Below, piece after piece: positions 23,306 through 31,962 of a DNA stretch of 42,007 nt. How positions within the stretch are numbered: the first letter of the stretch is position 1; every line of letters begins with the position of its first letter. Location: NCBI GenBank assembly GCA_001820175.1, contig MHOT01000023.1, positions 1 to 42,007 on the forward strand, written 5' to 3'. Source of the DNA: Candidatus Staskawiczbacteria bacterium RIFCSPHIGHO2_02_FULL_42_22 (GTDB lineage: Bacteria; Patescibacteriota; Minisyncoccia; Minisyncoccales; Staskawiczbacteraceae). Under the pieces are notes generated by a model. The model was not told the DNA's origin, did not search any database, and worked only from the letters and a program-made list of their open reading frames with translations. A program made the position numbers and the translations under genes.

Positions 23306-24514
23306 TTATACCGTTCCCAACGCCCCATACAACGGCGCAAACACCGATATGGCAATAACCCCCACAATAAGACCCAAAAATATAATCAGCATTGGTTCCA
23401 AAAGGGTTAAAAACAAATCAATAGCTCTTTTGACTTCTTTCTGATAAAAATTAACCACTTCCATGAGGGTTTTATCTAATTTCCCCGTTTCTTCCCCTAC
23501 CTTGATCATCTGGACCACAAACGGGGGAAAGTAATCGCTACGCTGCATCAACAGCGAGCTTATTTTTTCGCCTTCGGAAACTTTTCGTTCAATTTCGTTA
23601 ATAATTTCTTTATAAACGCTATTATTGACCGTATCGGAAGTAATTTTTAGGGCCCGGTTAATGGAAATTCCCGCGGTCATCAGCGTAGAAACATTGCCAC
23701 AGAATCGGCTTAAAAATATCTTGCGCAGGATATCGCCGAGAAACGGAATTTTCAGTGACAACCTATCGTATACCTTTTTGCCATTTTTTGTTTTAAAATA
23801 AAAAACTACTGCTACCACGCCTATTAAGAACGCCAGCATCATCATCCACCAAAAATTCCCCAAAAAGTGGTAAAACCCAAGCATTATTTGAGTAAAGGGC
23901 GGGGGATTGGCACTTGATTCCCGGATAAGTTCTTCAATTTTAGGCAACAGAAAAATAATAATGATGTTAAGTACCACAAAAAGCACCGATAGGGTAAATA
24001 TCGGATAAACCATGGCTTGCTGTAATTGGGAAACAATTTCCTGTTCCCGTTCCAGGTGATCCGCAATGTAGTAGAGGGCTTCGGAAATGTTGCCGGATAT
24101 TTCCCCGGACTTTACCAGATTCACAAAAAAATTATCAAAAATTTGGGGAAAGTGGCCCAGGGCCTCAGATAGCGGCACTCCTTCCTCTACGAACCGGGAA
24201 ATCTCCAGTATTACTTTCTTAAAATTTTCTTTATTGGCCTGCAACGCCAGGCCATTTAAGCTTTGTATCACAGGAACCCGGGAATCCAACATGACTGCCA
24301 GCTGCCGGGAAAAGACCGCCAAATCCTTCCTTGAAATCTTTCGTTCAATTCGCGCATTGATCAAAAATGGTTTTTTTTCCCCGATGGCAGTCATAGAAGT
24401 AACAAAAATATCATACTTTTGCAATAAAAGAACTGCCGCCTCTTTGCTGGAGGCCTCAACGGTACCTGTTTCTATTTTCCCTTCTTTGGTTCGGGCCTTG
24501 TAACTAAATTTCAA
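23306..24514 (-). CDS. pilC: Type IV pilus inner-membrane platform protein PilC
   Basis: GspF/PilC family, 402 aa, which anchors the assembly and retraction ATPases. It starts with the GspF N-terminal motif (FSYKARTKEGKIETGTVEASSKEAAVLLL) and carries the two homologous cytoplasmic domains (FSRQLAVMLDSRVPVIQSL... and FCGNVSTLMTAGISINRAL...), each followed by membrane helices, with the conserved GE(E/I)TG motifs (KSGEISG, KVGEETG). The length is standard. Between pilT and the major pilins in the usual order. Confidence 0.94.
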   Translation of the reverse strand: MKFSYKARTKEGKIETGTVEASSKEAAVLLLQKYDIFVTSMTAIGEKKPFLINARIERKISRKDLAVFSRQLAVMLDSRVPVIQSLNGLALQANKENFKKVILEISRFVEEGVPLSEALGHFPQIFDNFFVNLVKSGEISGNISEALYYIADHLEREQEIVSQLQQAMVYPIFTLSVLFVVLNIIIIFLLPKIEELIRESSANPPPFTQIMLGFYHFLGNFWWMMMLAFLIGVVAVVFYFKTKNGKKVYDRLSLKIPFLGDILRKIFLSRFCGNVSTLMTAGISINRALKITSDTVNNSVYKEIINEIERKVSEGEKISSLLMQRSDYFPPFVVQMIKVGEETGKLDKTLMEVVNFYQKEVKRAIDLFLTLLEPMLIIFLGLIVGVIAISVFAPLYGALGTV

Positions 24515-24524
24515 ATATGTGAAT

Positions 24525-24645
24525 TGTGAATCTTGTATCTAGTATCTTGAATGAAATAATTGAATTTAGAATACGATTTATATTCAATATTCTTTTTATT
24601 CTATTCCAGCTTCCAGCTACAAGATTCAAGATTCTAACTTTAAAC
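24525..24645. repeat. Word-array palindrome (GAATCTTGTATCTAG words)
   Basis: Fills the pilT-pilC gap: GTGAATCTTGTATCTAGTATCTTGAAT words on the left are mirrored by AGCTACAAGATTCAAGATTC on the right around an AT-rich centre. Confidence 0.45.
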
Positions 24646-24647
24646 CA

Positions 24648-25712
24648 CTACATTAGTAAACTCTTCAATTCCAAAGGATTAGCCGAATAATCAATTGCGT
24701 TTTTCAGTGAAATTTCCTTTCTGCGCACCAGATCAATCAACGCCCGATTCAGCGAAATCATTCCCTCTTTTCCCGATGTTTCTATGACCGCCGGTATTTC
24801 GTGGTTTTTATTTTCCCGGATTAAATTTGAAACGGCGTTGTTGCAAATCATCACCTCGCACACAGGGATAAACCCGCCCCTTACCCTTGGAACCAAGCGC
24901 TGGGAAATAACTCCCAGCAAAGAACCGGCTAACTGAAACCTGATTTGGTTTTGCTGTTCGGCCGGGAAGACATCGACCATCCGGTGGATGGATTGGGCGG
25001 CGGAATTGGTGTGGAGCGTGGCAAATACCAGGTGCCCCGTCTCAGCCGCGGTAATGGTAGTGGAAATGGTCTCAAGGTCTCTCATCTCCCCCACCATGAT
25101 GACATCCGGGTTTTGCCGGAACGTGGACTTTAGGGCGCTGGAAAAACTGTGGGTATCTACCAGCACTTCACGCTGCTCAATAATGGATTTGTCGCCCTTG
25201 TAAATGTATTCTATAGGGTCTTCAATGGTAATGATGTGGGCGGCCCTGGTATGGTTGATTTCGTCGAGCATCGCAGCGAGCGTAGTGGATTTTCCCTGGC
25301 CCGAGGCGCCGGTAATAAGCACCAACCCCTGGGATTTTGAGGTAAACTCATGCAATACTGGTGGCAATAATAAATTTTCAATCGTTCGAATAGAGGGCGA
25401 AATAAGCCGCAGAGCTAAGCTTATGGTATCTTTTTGGAAGAAAATGTTAACCCGAAAACGCGCCTTGCCGCCAAAATCGTAAGAAAAATCGATCTCTTTC
25501 TCTCTTAAAAATTTTTCCTTCCTTTCTTCGCCGAGCAAACTGAAGGCAAACCCTTTGGAAATTTCCGCCGTCACCTTTTTTTCATTGACCAAAGGGATTA
25601 ACTGGCCGACCACCCGGATGACCGGCGGCGGGCCCACCGAAATCAGCAAGTCGGATGCTTCCTGATTAATGGTGGTTTCCAATATTTTTTTAAATTGAGG
25701 TTCGTAATCCAT
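24648..25712 (-). CDS. pilT: Type IV pilus retraction ATPase PilT
   Basis: Hexameric secretion ATPase that powers pilus retraction. Walker A GASGQGKST (about residue 135), Asp box and Walker B (VGEMRDLETI), and His box (TGHLVFATLHTNSA) are present; 354 aa is the normal PilT length and there is no zinc site, unlike PilB. Its mRNA leader carries a short hairpin (25715-25731) ending 2 bases before the ATG; the same hairpin with compensatory changes precedes two other genes of the cluster. The presence of PilT implies retractile pili, useful for attachment or DNA uptake (comF is nearby). Confidence 0.94.
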   Translation of the reverse strand: MDYEPQFKKILETTINQEASDLLISVGPPPVIRVVGQLIPLVNEKKVTAEISKGFAFSLLGEERKEKFLREKEIDFSYDFGGKARFRVNIFFQKDTISLALRLISPSIRTIENLLLPPVLHEFTSKSQGLVLITGASGQGKSTTLAAMLDEINHTRAAHIITIEDPIEYIYKGDKSIIEQREVLVDTHSFSSALKSTFRQNPDVIMVGEMRDLETISTTITAAETGHLVFATLHTNSAAQSIHRMVDVFPAEQQNQIRFQLAGSLLGVISQRLVPRVRGGFIPVCEVMICNNAVSNLIRENKNHEIPAVIETSGKEGMISLNRALIDLVRRKEISLKNAIDYSANPLELKSLLM

Positions 25713-25714
25713 AA

Positions 25715-25731
25715 CTTTTGCTTCGCAAAAG
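25715..25731 (-). promoter_or_regulatory. 5' leader hairpin at the pilT start
   Basis: CTTTTGCTTCGCAAAAG (plus strand) forms a perfect stem around a 5-base loop directly before the ATG. Counterparts: 30315-30331 and 31619-31635, the latter with an A-T pair replacing G-C. Confidence 0.6.
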
Positions 25732-25732
25732 A

Positions 25733-25805
25733 AATTCTAAATTCTAATTTCTAAATTCTAAACGAATGTCGTTTTAGAGTTTAGGATTTAGAATTTAGGA
25801 TTTCG
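25733..25805. repeat. Heptad word-array palindrome, copy 3
   Basis: TCTAAAT/TTTCTAAATT words, centre AAACGAATGTCGTTTT, then TTTAGGATTTAGAATTTAGG. It fills the pilT to response-regulator gap. Confidence 0.6.
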
Positions 25806-26171
25806 TTACGTTAGTGTTTCCTTTACCGCCTTTACTATTTCCTCCGGGGTGGTTTGTATTTTTAAAAAATATTTTATGACGCCGAACTGTTCAATTTCCC
25901 TGGTGTAATCCTGTTGGTTGAGATTGGAAATAACCATGACTTTGATGTGGCGGATTGCCGCGTCGCCCCGCAGGACTTTTAAAAATTCCCAGCCGTCCAT
26001 TTTTGGCAGTATGATATCTAAAAGCACCATGTCCGGGTGGTGATTTTTTATTGCTTCAAGCGCCGCGACTCCATCCATCGCTACTTCAACAGCAAAACCC
26101 TCTCTTTTAAATTCAGTGGCGTAAATATCCACAATGAACGGATCGTCCTCGACTAATAAAATAGTTTTCAT
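25806..26171 (-). CDS. CheY-like single-domain response regulator (121 aa)
   Basis: Receiver domain only. The acidic pair (VEDD, residues 8-10), the phosphoacceptor Asp in VLLDIILP (about residue 53), the Ser/Thr switch (VISN) and the conserved Lys (KYFLK) are present. There is no output domain, so it must act by binding a partner. Its position between pilB and pilT suggests control of pilus extension and retraction, in the manner of PilG/PilH; no histidine kinase is encoded in the window. Confidence 0.85.
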   Translation of the reverse strand: MKTILLVEDDPFIVDIYATEFKREGFAVEVAMDGVAALEAIKNHHPDMVLLDIILPKMDGWEFLKVLRGDAAIRHIKVMVISNLNQQDYTREIEQFGVIKYFLKIQTTPEEIVKAVKETLT

Positions 26172-26279
26172 GTGAGTGCGATGCTAATATGCTAATGCAT
26201 ACTAATCATACCAATACGAAACGTTCGTTTAGCGCCATTAGTATTATTAGCATGCATTCGTATATTGGAATCGCATTAA
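26172..26279. repeat. Word-array palindrome (GCTAATAT words)
   Basis: It exactly fills the gap between the response regulator and pilB. GCGATGCTAATATGCTAATGC on the left is mirrored by TTAGTATTATTAGCATGC on the right; the centre is CGAAACGTTCGTTTAG. Confidence 0.55.
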
Positions 26280-28001
26280 TTATTTCTCCTGTGTTACCCT
26301 AATCACCTCATCAATGGTGGTCTCCCCCTGCAACACTTTTACCATGCCTTCCTGAGCCATCGTAAACATTCCTTGTTTTTGAGCGGCTTTTAAAATTGAG
26401 GACTCCACCGGATCCTTTAAAATAACATCACTTAGTTCATCGGTCATGGATAAAATTTCAAAAAGACCCATCCTACCCTTATACCCTTTAAAATTACACA
26501 ACTGGCAGCCCTTGGCCTCATATACATAGAGGGCACCCGAAAAGTTAAATTCTTTTTTCATTGATAAGGGCAGGCCTTTTAAGGTTTCTAGGATGTATTG
26601 TTTAAGGGTTTCACTGGGACTGACCTTTTTGCGGCACTTTTGGCAAAGCACCCTGATAAGGCGCTGGGCGATAGCCACCCGCAACGTAGAGGGAATTAAA
26701 AATGGCTTGACTCCCATGTCTATGAGCCGCGGAATAACTCCGATTGCCGAATTGGTATGAAGGGTTGACAACACCACATGTCCGGTCAGCGCGGCATTAA
26801 TGGCCAGCCCCGCAGTTTCCTCATCCCGAATTTCTCCCACCATGATGATATTGGGGTCTTGTCGCAAAATCTGGCGCAAGCCCTCGGCGAAGGTGTACCC
26901 AATTTCCGCCCGAATTTGCGATTGGTTAACACCCGCAATGGAATATTCAATCGGGTCTTCAACCGTCACAATATTGACGCCTTCCTGGTTTAAAGTGCGA
27001 AGCAGAGCATAGAGGGTGGTGGTTTTTCCCGACCCAGTGGGCCCGGAAGATAAAATTAATCCGTAGGGTTTTTTTAGGGCACTCTGGACTACTTCCAAAT
27101 TCCTGCCCCGGAGCCCCAGCGCATCAAATGATTGGAGGGCGGCTGAAGGATTTAAAACCCTGATTTCCACTTTTTCCCCATATAAAATAGGAAAGGTGGC
27201 CACCCTAAAATCAATATCTTTACCATTAATTTTGGCAGAAAATCGACCGTCCTGGGGAATTCTATTTTCATCAATTTTTAAATTGGCTAAAATTTTAATA
27301 CGCGACACGATAGACGAGTGAACTGAAATAGGCAGAAACAAGCTTAAATGTAAAATGCCGTCTTGGCGAAACCGGATATTCAGCCGATCTCGAGTGGGCT
27401 CAATATGGATATCAGAAGCACTGCCCTCAATGGCATGGCGTAAAATAACCATCACCATTTTTATAACCGGCGCGTCGTCAGTAATTTTGAAAGTGGCGGG
27501 ATTTTGATCCAGACCCCCCAGCACTTCTTTTTGATCCCCTTTTAATTCCTCCAGGGCCTTTTTGGTCTCTATTTCCAGGGTTTTGTATTGCTTCAGGACA
27601 TTTTGGATATCAGAAAACGTTACCAAGTAAATCTCGTAGACAAAATTTTCCTTGCGGCTCAAAAAGCGCAGGGCATTCTGGCTGGAAATATTTTCCGGAT
27701 AAACCATGCCAATGCCCACAATATTGCCCTTTTTAAACAAGGGCACCATGTTGTAATTTAAAGCCGCGGCCCCGGATATAAGCTCTAAAACCTCCGGAGC
27801 AACGGGCTTTGTATCAAGTTTCATTAAGGGAACATTGATAACCTTGCTTTTTAGCCGAAACAATGCTTCTTCGGAAACAATGTGTTGCTCCAATATGATT
27901 TCTTCCTCGGTTTTGCTAGTTTTTTGGAGCACTGCCTCCAGTTCCTTCTTTTTGTCCTCGCTGACAATCCCCTGGCCATAGAGCTCTAAAATGAGTTTCA
28001 T
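26280..28001 (-). CDS. pilB: Type IV pilus extension ATPase PilB
   Basis: GspE/PilB-type ATPase, 573 aa, that powers pilin polymerisation. N-terminal GspE-II-like domain (residues about 1-140), then Walker A GPTGSGKTTT, Asp box, Walker B (MVGEIRDEETA), His box (TGHVVLSTLHTNSA) and the tetracysteine zinc site that distinguishes PilB from PilT (CQKC...CQLC). Upstream is a CATTGCGAG hairpin and the TIG-repeat gene, about 300 bp away, so it may start a new transcript. Confidence 0.95.
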   Translation of the reverse strand: MKLILELYGQGIVSEDKKKELEAVLQKTSKTEEEIILEQHIVSEEALFRLKSKVINVPLMKLDTKPVAPEVLELISGAAALNYNMVPLFKKGNIVGIGMVYPENISSQNALRFLSRKENFVYEIYLVTFSDIQNVLKQYKTLEIETKKALEELKGDQKEVLGGLDQNPATFKITDDAPVIKMVMVILRHAIEGSASDIHIEPTRDRLNIRFRQDGILHLSLFLPISVHSSIVSRIKILANLKIDENRIPQDGRFSAKINGKDIDFRVATFPILYGEKVEIRVLNPSAALQSFDALGLRGRNLEVVQSALKKPYGLILSSGPTGSGKTTTLYALLRTLNQEGVNIVTVEDPIEYSIAGVNQSQIRAEIGYTFAEGLRQILRQDPNIIMVGEIRDEETAGLAINAALTGHVVLSTLHTNSAIGVIPRLIDMGVKPFLIPSTLRVAIAQRLIRVLCQKCRKKVSPSETLKQYILETLKGLPLSMKKEFNFSGALYVYEAKGCQLCNFKGYKGRMGLFEILSMTDELSDVILKDPVESSILKAAQKQGMFTMAQEGMVKVLQGETTIDEVIRVTQEK

Positions 28002-28054
28002 TTTGTTTATAATGATACTTTTATTATTTTATGCGGCCCTCCGCCCAACCCCAC

Positions 28055-28150
28055 CCCGTCATTGCGAGGAATCCGCAGATGACGAAGCAATCTAACTCCA
28101 TCGCCACAATCTTAGGCCTCGTCGCGTACGCGCTCCTCGCAATGACGATA
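28055..28150. repeat. CATTGCGAG hairpin repeat upstream of pilB
   Basis: CGTCATTGCGAGGAATCCGC...CGCTCCTCGCAATGACG forms an imperfect palindrome. The remainder of 28151-28297 holds a strong stem (AACCTCCCGCCGAGCGGGAGGTTTC, shown here by its position 28209-28233 as 10 bp plus a 4-nt loop) and no gene. Confidence 0.55.
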
Positions 28151-28297
28151 GACAGATATGTATGCGCGAGGGTTTACCTTATAATTTATCATTGCGGCAA
28201 GTCACCAGAACCTCCCGCCGAGCGGGAGGTTTCGACTCTGGGACCCTGCCCGGCCGGACACGAGAATTTTCCACTATTCTTTACAATAAAACCTTTT

Positions 28298-29836
28298 TCA
28301 TCCTATAAATTTCTTTAGAATATCTTTCAATAGAAATGAAGCGCCCAGCAGCGAAGCCAAGGATGATTGGAGGAAATCCATCAGCGATGTTTTGGGGGTA
28401 TCTGTAGCTAAAGTTCCTGGAGGGTTACCAGGGAGAAGGCAGTCATTATTAGACGTGCACATATTACTACCCGGTTCGTTTATAATGACACATTTGTTAT
28501 TGGTGGTACACGCCGTGTGCATTTGATTTATTACTGCATCGCCATCTTCGGTAACCGTGAATTTCATGACGTTTGAATTTCCGCCTCCGGGTTCGGGATT
28601 GGATACATAAATTTGGTGTTCGCCGACTGTTAGAAGACGTCTTCTAATGAGGGTCACGAGTTTCCCCCACCCATTACATATCGGAAATTCTGGCTCATAG
28701 CGAAAGGTGATAGCATCACTGTCAATATCATTTACCAGTAACGCGTAGTTTGAAAAATTATCCCCAACCACGGTTATTTCCAAAGTACCCTCTTTCGGAT
28801 TTAATGGGGTGGATGACGGCGACATGGCAGTAATGCTAGGCACCACATTATTCTCAACAGTGAATGCTTTGGCATTAGAACTTAAGTCGCCTCCCCTTTT
28901 TACCTTAACAGAAATAGTAGCGGGATTTTGTATGATTGACTCGGGAACCTCAAACTCCATACCTTCAGAGTCAGTATATTGAGTTGTCATATTATCGCCG
29001 CCAAATTCAACCTGATCATTGGAGCCAAAATTGGCCCCATATACACCTATTATAAACTGAGGGTTGCCATCATCAGTAAAATCTTCAATACTACAACTCG
29101 GTAATATAGATGAGGGACTGATTTTATCAATAAAGGGTTTTAATGAAAGATTTGGATTAATGGTGAATGCCTTTTTATTAGATTTTTCAAAGTCAAATAC
29201 ATCCGACGAATATGGAGTGCCAACAAAAACCATTCTTTCTCCTGAATTAGTAGAAAGATATTCGTGAGTAATCTTGACTTGGACTTTATTTTCGGAAATA
29301 AAAATAGTTTCAATGGGAGCAGTCCCAGATAATGCCTCAATCCAAACCTTCGATGTTGGCAAAAAATTATAGCCATTTACAACAATATCCATATCCGGTC
29401 CGCCAAATGATGAAGATGTTGGTGATATGCTGGTAATAGTCGCGCCCGATTTAACTATAAATTCTCTGGAGTTGGAAGTCCCTCCTCCGGGTGCGGGGTT
29501 TGACACGGTAATAAGATATCTTCCCATACTTTCGATATCTGCATAGGATATATATTGGACCTTTAATTTTGTCGGACTTATAAAATTGGTTGCGGCTGCC
29601 CTTGGAGAGCCATTCCAATTTACTACAGAGCCGTTTACAAAACCGGTGCCTTCGACGATTAAAATAAATCCTCCACCTCCCACTAATGCCGATTCTGGCG
29701 ATATAATGGTAATATGTGGAAGTGGATTGCCGCCCGCTGGCGGAACAAAATCCGCGTTTGAATAAAATACTACCCCAAAATTAAACAGGAAAATAGCACT
29801 CATTAAAATAATTCTCTTATAAGAAAAAATTTCCAT
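28298..29836 (-). CDS. Secreted protein with four IPT/TIG domains (512 aa)
   Basis: An N-terminal hydrophobic signal (IILMSAIFLFNFGVVFY) precedes four tandem immunoglobulin-like IPT/TIG units, each opening with a variant of ITxISPxS and closing with F-x-V (starts near residues 40, 132, 235 and 335). A C-terminal Cys-rich loop (CTTNNKCVIINEPGSNMCTSNNDC) and a hydrophobic tail (SLASLLGASFLLKDILKKFIG) follow, the latter perhaps a membrane anchor. IPT/TIG repeats are common in surface adhesins. Its place inside the pilus cluster suggests a pilus-associated surface or outer-envelope protein; the exact role is unknown. Confidence 0.7.
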   Translation of the reverse strand: MEIFSYKRIILMSAIFLFNFGVVFYSNADFVPPAGGNPLPHITIISPESALVGGGGFILIVEGTGFVNGSVVNWNGSPRAAATNFISPTKLKVQYISYADIESMGRYLITVSNPAPGGGTSNSREFIVKSGATITSISPTSSSFGGPDMDIVVNGYNFLPTSKVWIEALSGTAPIETIFISENKVQVKITHEYLSTNSGERMVFVGTPYSSDVFDFEKSNKKAFTINPNLSLKPFIDKISPSSILPSCSIEDFTDDGNPQFIIGVYGANFGSNDQVEFGGDNMTTQYTDSEGMEFEVPESIIQNPATISVKVKRGGDLSSNAKAFTVENNVVPSITAMSPSSTPLNPKEGTLEITVVGDNFSNYALLVNDIDSDAITFRYEPEFPICNGWGKLVTLIRRRLLTVGEHQIYVSNPEPGGGNSNVMKFTVTEDGDAVINQMHTACTTNNKCVIINEPGSNMCTSNNDCLLPGNPPGTLATDTPKTSLMDFLQSSLASLLGASFLLKDILKKFIG

Positions 29837-29893
29837 GAATTTAACTATTACTACAAATTACAAAGCTTTGGAATTTGTAACATAGCAATATTT

Positions 29894-30310
29894 TTAATAA
29901 CTAATAAATGGATTGCTTCTTCCGATTTCCACTTCCTGGACGCTTACCACTAAAAACCCTGATTCAGTTAATAGTTGTTGCGCCTCTGCAATGGTAGTCG
30001 CCTCAATGGTGCCGGTAATTGGTCGGTTATTTTTATCTCGCACCACGTAATTGAAATTTTTTTGTGCATCATTGAATAATTCCAATTTTTTAAATTTAGC
30101 CAAATCCATGATATCCAGATTTACCGCAATGTTTAATTCATTATACCCGTTTCCCGAGCTATTTTGCAAAGAAATATATTGGCTTTTGCCGGTTAGTTCA
30201 GGAAAAAAAACGATAAAAGAAATGGCCATAACCAGCACCACTGAAAGAACGGTAATTCCCATTAAAAATAATTTTTGCTTTGACCTTGGCGATATAAATA
30301 CGATAGCCAT
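29894..30310 (-). CDS. Small membrane protein with a GspF-N-like tail (138 aa)
   Basis: One N-terminal membrane helix (LFLMGITVLSVVLVMAISFIVFF), a middle part, and a C-terminal stretch FNYVVRDKNNRPITGTIEATTIAEAQQLLTESGFLVVSVQ. That tail strongly resembles the first 40 residues of PilC in the same cluster (F-x-Y-x-x-R-x-K...G-T-x-E-A...A-x-x-L-L). Position after pilM-N-O is where pilP normally stands, but I see no PilP motif or lipobox. It may bind the platform or its partners by mimicking the PilC N-terminus. The ATG is preceded by the shared leader hairpin (30315-30331). Confidence 0.55.
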   Translation of the reverse strand: MAIVFISPRSKQKLFLMGITVLSVVLVMAISFIVFFPELTGKSQYISLQNSSGNGYNELNIAVNLDIMDLAKFKKLELFNDAQKNFNYVVRDKNNRPITGTIEATTIAEAQQLLTESGFLVVSVQEVEIGRSNPFISY

Positions 30311-30314
30311 AATA

Positions 30315-30331
30315 CTTTTGCTTCGAAAAAG
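30315..30331 (-). promoter_or_regulatory. 5' leader hairpin, second copy
   Basis: CTTTTGCTTCGAAAAAG, with one mismatch in the stem, ends 4 bases before the ATG at 30310. Confidence 0.5.
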
Positions 30332-30481
30332 AAATTCTAAATTCTAATTTCTAAATCCTAAATAATTACGAAATCCTAAATTCTAAATCCTAAAATCTAA
30401 AACGAAGTTTGTTTAGAATTTAGGGTTTAGTATTTAGAGTTTCGCGAACACTTAGAATTTAGAGTTTAGGATTTAGGATTT
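30332..30481. repeat. Heptad word-array palindrome, copy 4
   Basis: CTAAAT-type words, centre AAACGAAGTTTGTTTAG, then ATTTAGG-type words with a TTTCGCGAACACTTAGAATTT module. It fills the whole gap after pilO. Confidence 0.6.
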
Positions 30482-30483
30482 CA

Positions 30484-31053
30484 CTAGTAACTGTTGGTTT
30501 TTACCTGCAGCTGAAAATCATATATTACCGACTGATTTGCTTTTGCGGACAAAACGCCTTGGCCAGCGGGAGAGCGAAAGGAAATCGAGGTGACTTCAAA
30601 TAACCGGGAAGAGGAGTCCAGGGCGGCAAGGAATTTTTTAAATCCTGAATACGTTCCTGACAAATCGAGATTAAAACTAATGCTTTTTATCCACTCTGCA
30701 ACCGATTTGTCTGTGGCGGACTTTTGGGCAAGACGGGAAAAAGAAGTCGATTTTAACGTCAGACCGCTCCCGTTGCTTTTATCCTGGAAAAAGGCCACTA
30801 GTGAAGCCAATGAAAAAGAGGCGGGAAGAGCGCTATCAATTTTTTGCAAATCCAACTGGCGCGCCTTAATTAAAGATAGTGTTTCAAAAACCCTGGCATA
30901 ATACTGTGCCTTGCCGGTGTATTCCTGATTTTTTTGGGCCAACGTCACTTCCAAATCGTGGATGCTATTATAAGTTGGCGCCACAAAAAGAAAGCCAAAC
31001 GCCAGGGTAATCACCAGAATCATTATTGCCAATGTGGGTCGGTTGAATTTCAT
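30484..31053 (-). CDS. pilO: Type IV pilus assembly protein PilO-like
   Basis: 189 aa with one N-terminal membrane helix (LAIMILVITLAFGFLFVAP), a coiled-coil (residues about 30-70) and a C-terminal ferredoxin-like part including SGTYSGFKKFLAALDSSSRLFEVTSI, the typical PilO signature. With PilM and PilN it forms the alignment subcomplex linking platform and envelope. It is separated by 6 bp from pilN, so the two are co-transcribed. Confidence 0.8.
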   Translation of the reverse strand: MKFNRPTLAIMILVITLAFGFLFVAPTYNSIHDLEVTLAQKNQEYTGKAQYYARVFETLSLIKARQLDLQKIDSALPASFSLASLVAFFQDKSNGSGLTLKSTSFSRLAQKSATDKSVAEWIKSISFNLDLSGTYSGFKKFLAALDSSSRLFEVTSISFRSPAGQGVLSAKANQSVIYDFQLQVKTNSY

Positions 31054-31059
31054 TTGATA

Positions 31060-31614
31060 TTAATTGGTTGAATAAGCATCATTCTTAAAAAACATCGCTT
31101 CCAGTACCATGTTTATCACAAACGTCACGCTTCCATTTCCGGATACCTGTGAATTTAATACGCTTACGTTTTTTACTTCAGCGGTGCTTTCTTCAAAAAT
31201 TTTCACCTGGTTGCTCAAGGCCTTCATATCTTTGGCTTGGCCGGCCAAGGTAAACTCATTTTTGGCCTGGGAAACATCAAAGGCCGAAAACCACACACTG
31301 GGCAATGTTTTTTGTTCAATGAAATTAAAAATATTTAATGAAATGGTATGACCGTTAATAAGAGATGTAAAATCCTCCACCCTTTTTTTATAGGTAATAA
31401 GATCCTTTTCCTCTTGTTTTTGGGTACTGGTGCCGGCGGCAGCTATTTTTTGGTCAAGATCATTGATGTTTTGGTGTAAAAAATAGGCCTTTAGTGAAAA
31501 AATGGCAAAGCAAATAACTGCCACCGCTAGCAGATAGCAGACAAAATAGAATAAAAAATCAATCCAAAAGGACGCGGTAGTTTTTGTTTGATGTATTTGC
31601 TGAAAGTCAACCAT
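31060..31614 (-). CDS. pilN: Type IV pilus assembly protein PilN-like
   Basis: 184 aa. A short cytoplasmic N-terminus, one membrane helix (LFYFVCYLLAVAVICFAIFSL), a coiled-coil and a compact C-terminal domain match PilN topology. The cytoplasmic N-terminus would bind PilM. The short INLLP motif of classic PilN is not evident, so the assignment leans on order (pilM-N-O) and topology. The start is preceded by the covarying leader hairpin at 31619-31635. Confidence 0.75.
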   Translation of the reverse strand: MVDFQQIHQTKTTASFWIDFLFYFVCYLLAVAVICFAIFSLKAYFLHQNINDLDQKIAAAGTSTQKQEEKDLITYKKRVEDFTSLINGHTISLNIFNFIEQKTLPSVWFSAFDVSQAKNEFTLAGQAKDMKALSNQVKIFEESTAEVKNVSVLNSQVSGNGSVTFVINMVLEAMFFKNDAYSTN

Positions 31615-31618
31615 AATG

Positions 31619-31635
31619 CTTTTACTTCGTAAAAG
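31619..31635 (-). promoter_or_regulatory. 5' leader hairpin, third copy
   Basis: CTTTTACTTCGTAAAAG: same loop as at pilT, with a G-C to A-T stem change compensated on both sides; ends 4 bases before the pilN ATG. Confidence 0.6.
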
Positions 31636-31962
31636 AAATTCTAAACTCTAATTTCTAAATTCTAAATGTTCGTGAAACCCTATGGACATCGCATCCAGAA
31701 ACCGCACTTAAGTTGCCGGCGGTTTGGCAGTATTGGGCGGCTTGGAGCAAAAAATTTGTGAGGCCTAGCCGTAGCTACGCCGAACAAATTTTTTGTGAAA
31801 ACTGCCCAAGATTGCCAAATCCGGCAAGACTTGGAGTGCGGTTTCAGGATGTGATGTCCATAAATACTAAACTCTAAACGAACTTCGTTTTAGATTTTAG
31901 GATTTAGGATTTAGAATTTAGAATTTAGAATTTCGTAGGTATTTAGGATTTAGGATTTCGTT
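31636..31962. repeat. Heptad word-array palindrome, copy 5, interrupted by MITE E1
   Basis: Nearly the same sequence as copy 2 (17959-18113), but split after GAAACCC by the insertion at 31683-31860. Confidence 0.65.
31683..31860. mobile_element. TA-duplicating MITE-like hairpin E1
   Basis: Ends TGGACATCGCATCC and GGATGTGATGTCCA (one G·U-type mismatch); interior GGTTTGGCAGTATTGG...GATTGCCAAATCC and a centre GTAGCTAC. Flanked by TA at 31681-31682 and 31861-31862; the paralogous empty site at 18008-18009 has a single TA. This matches the target choice of Tc1/mariner-IS630 transposases. Confidence 0.75.
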
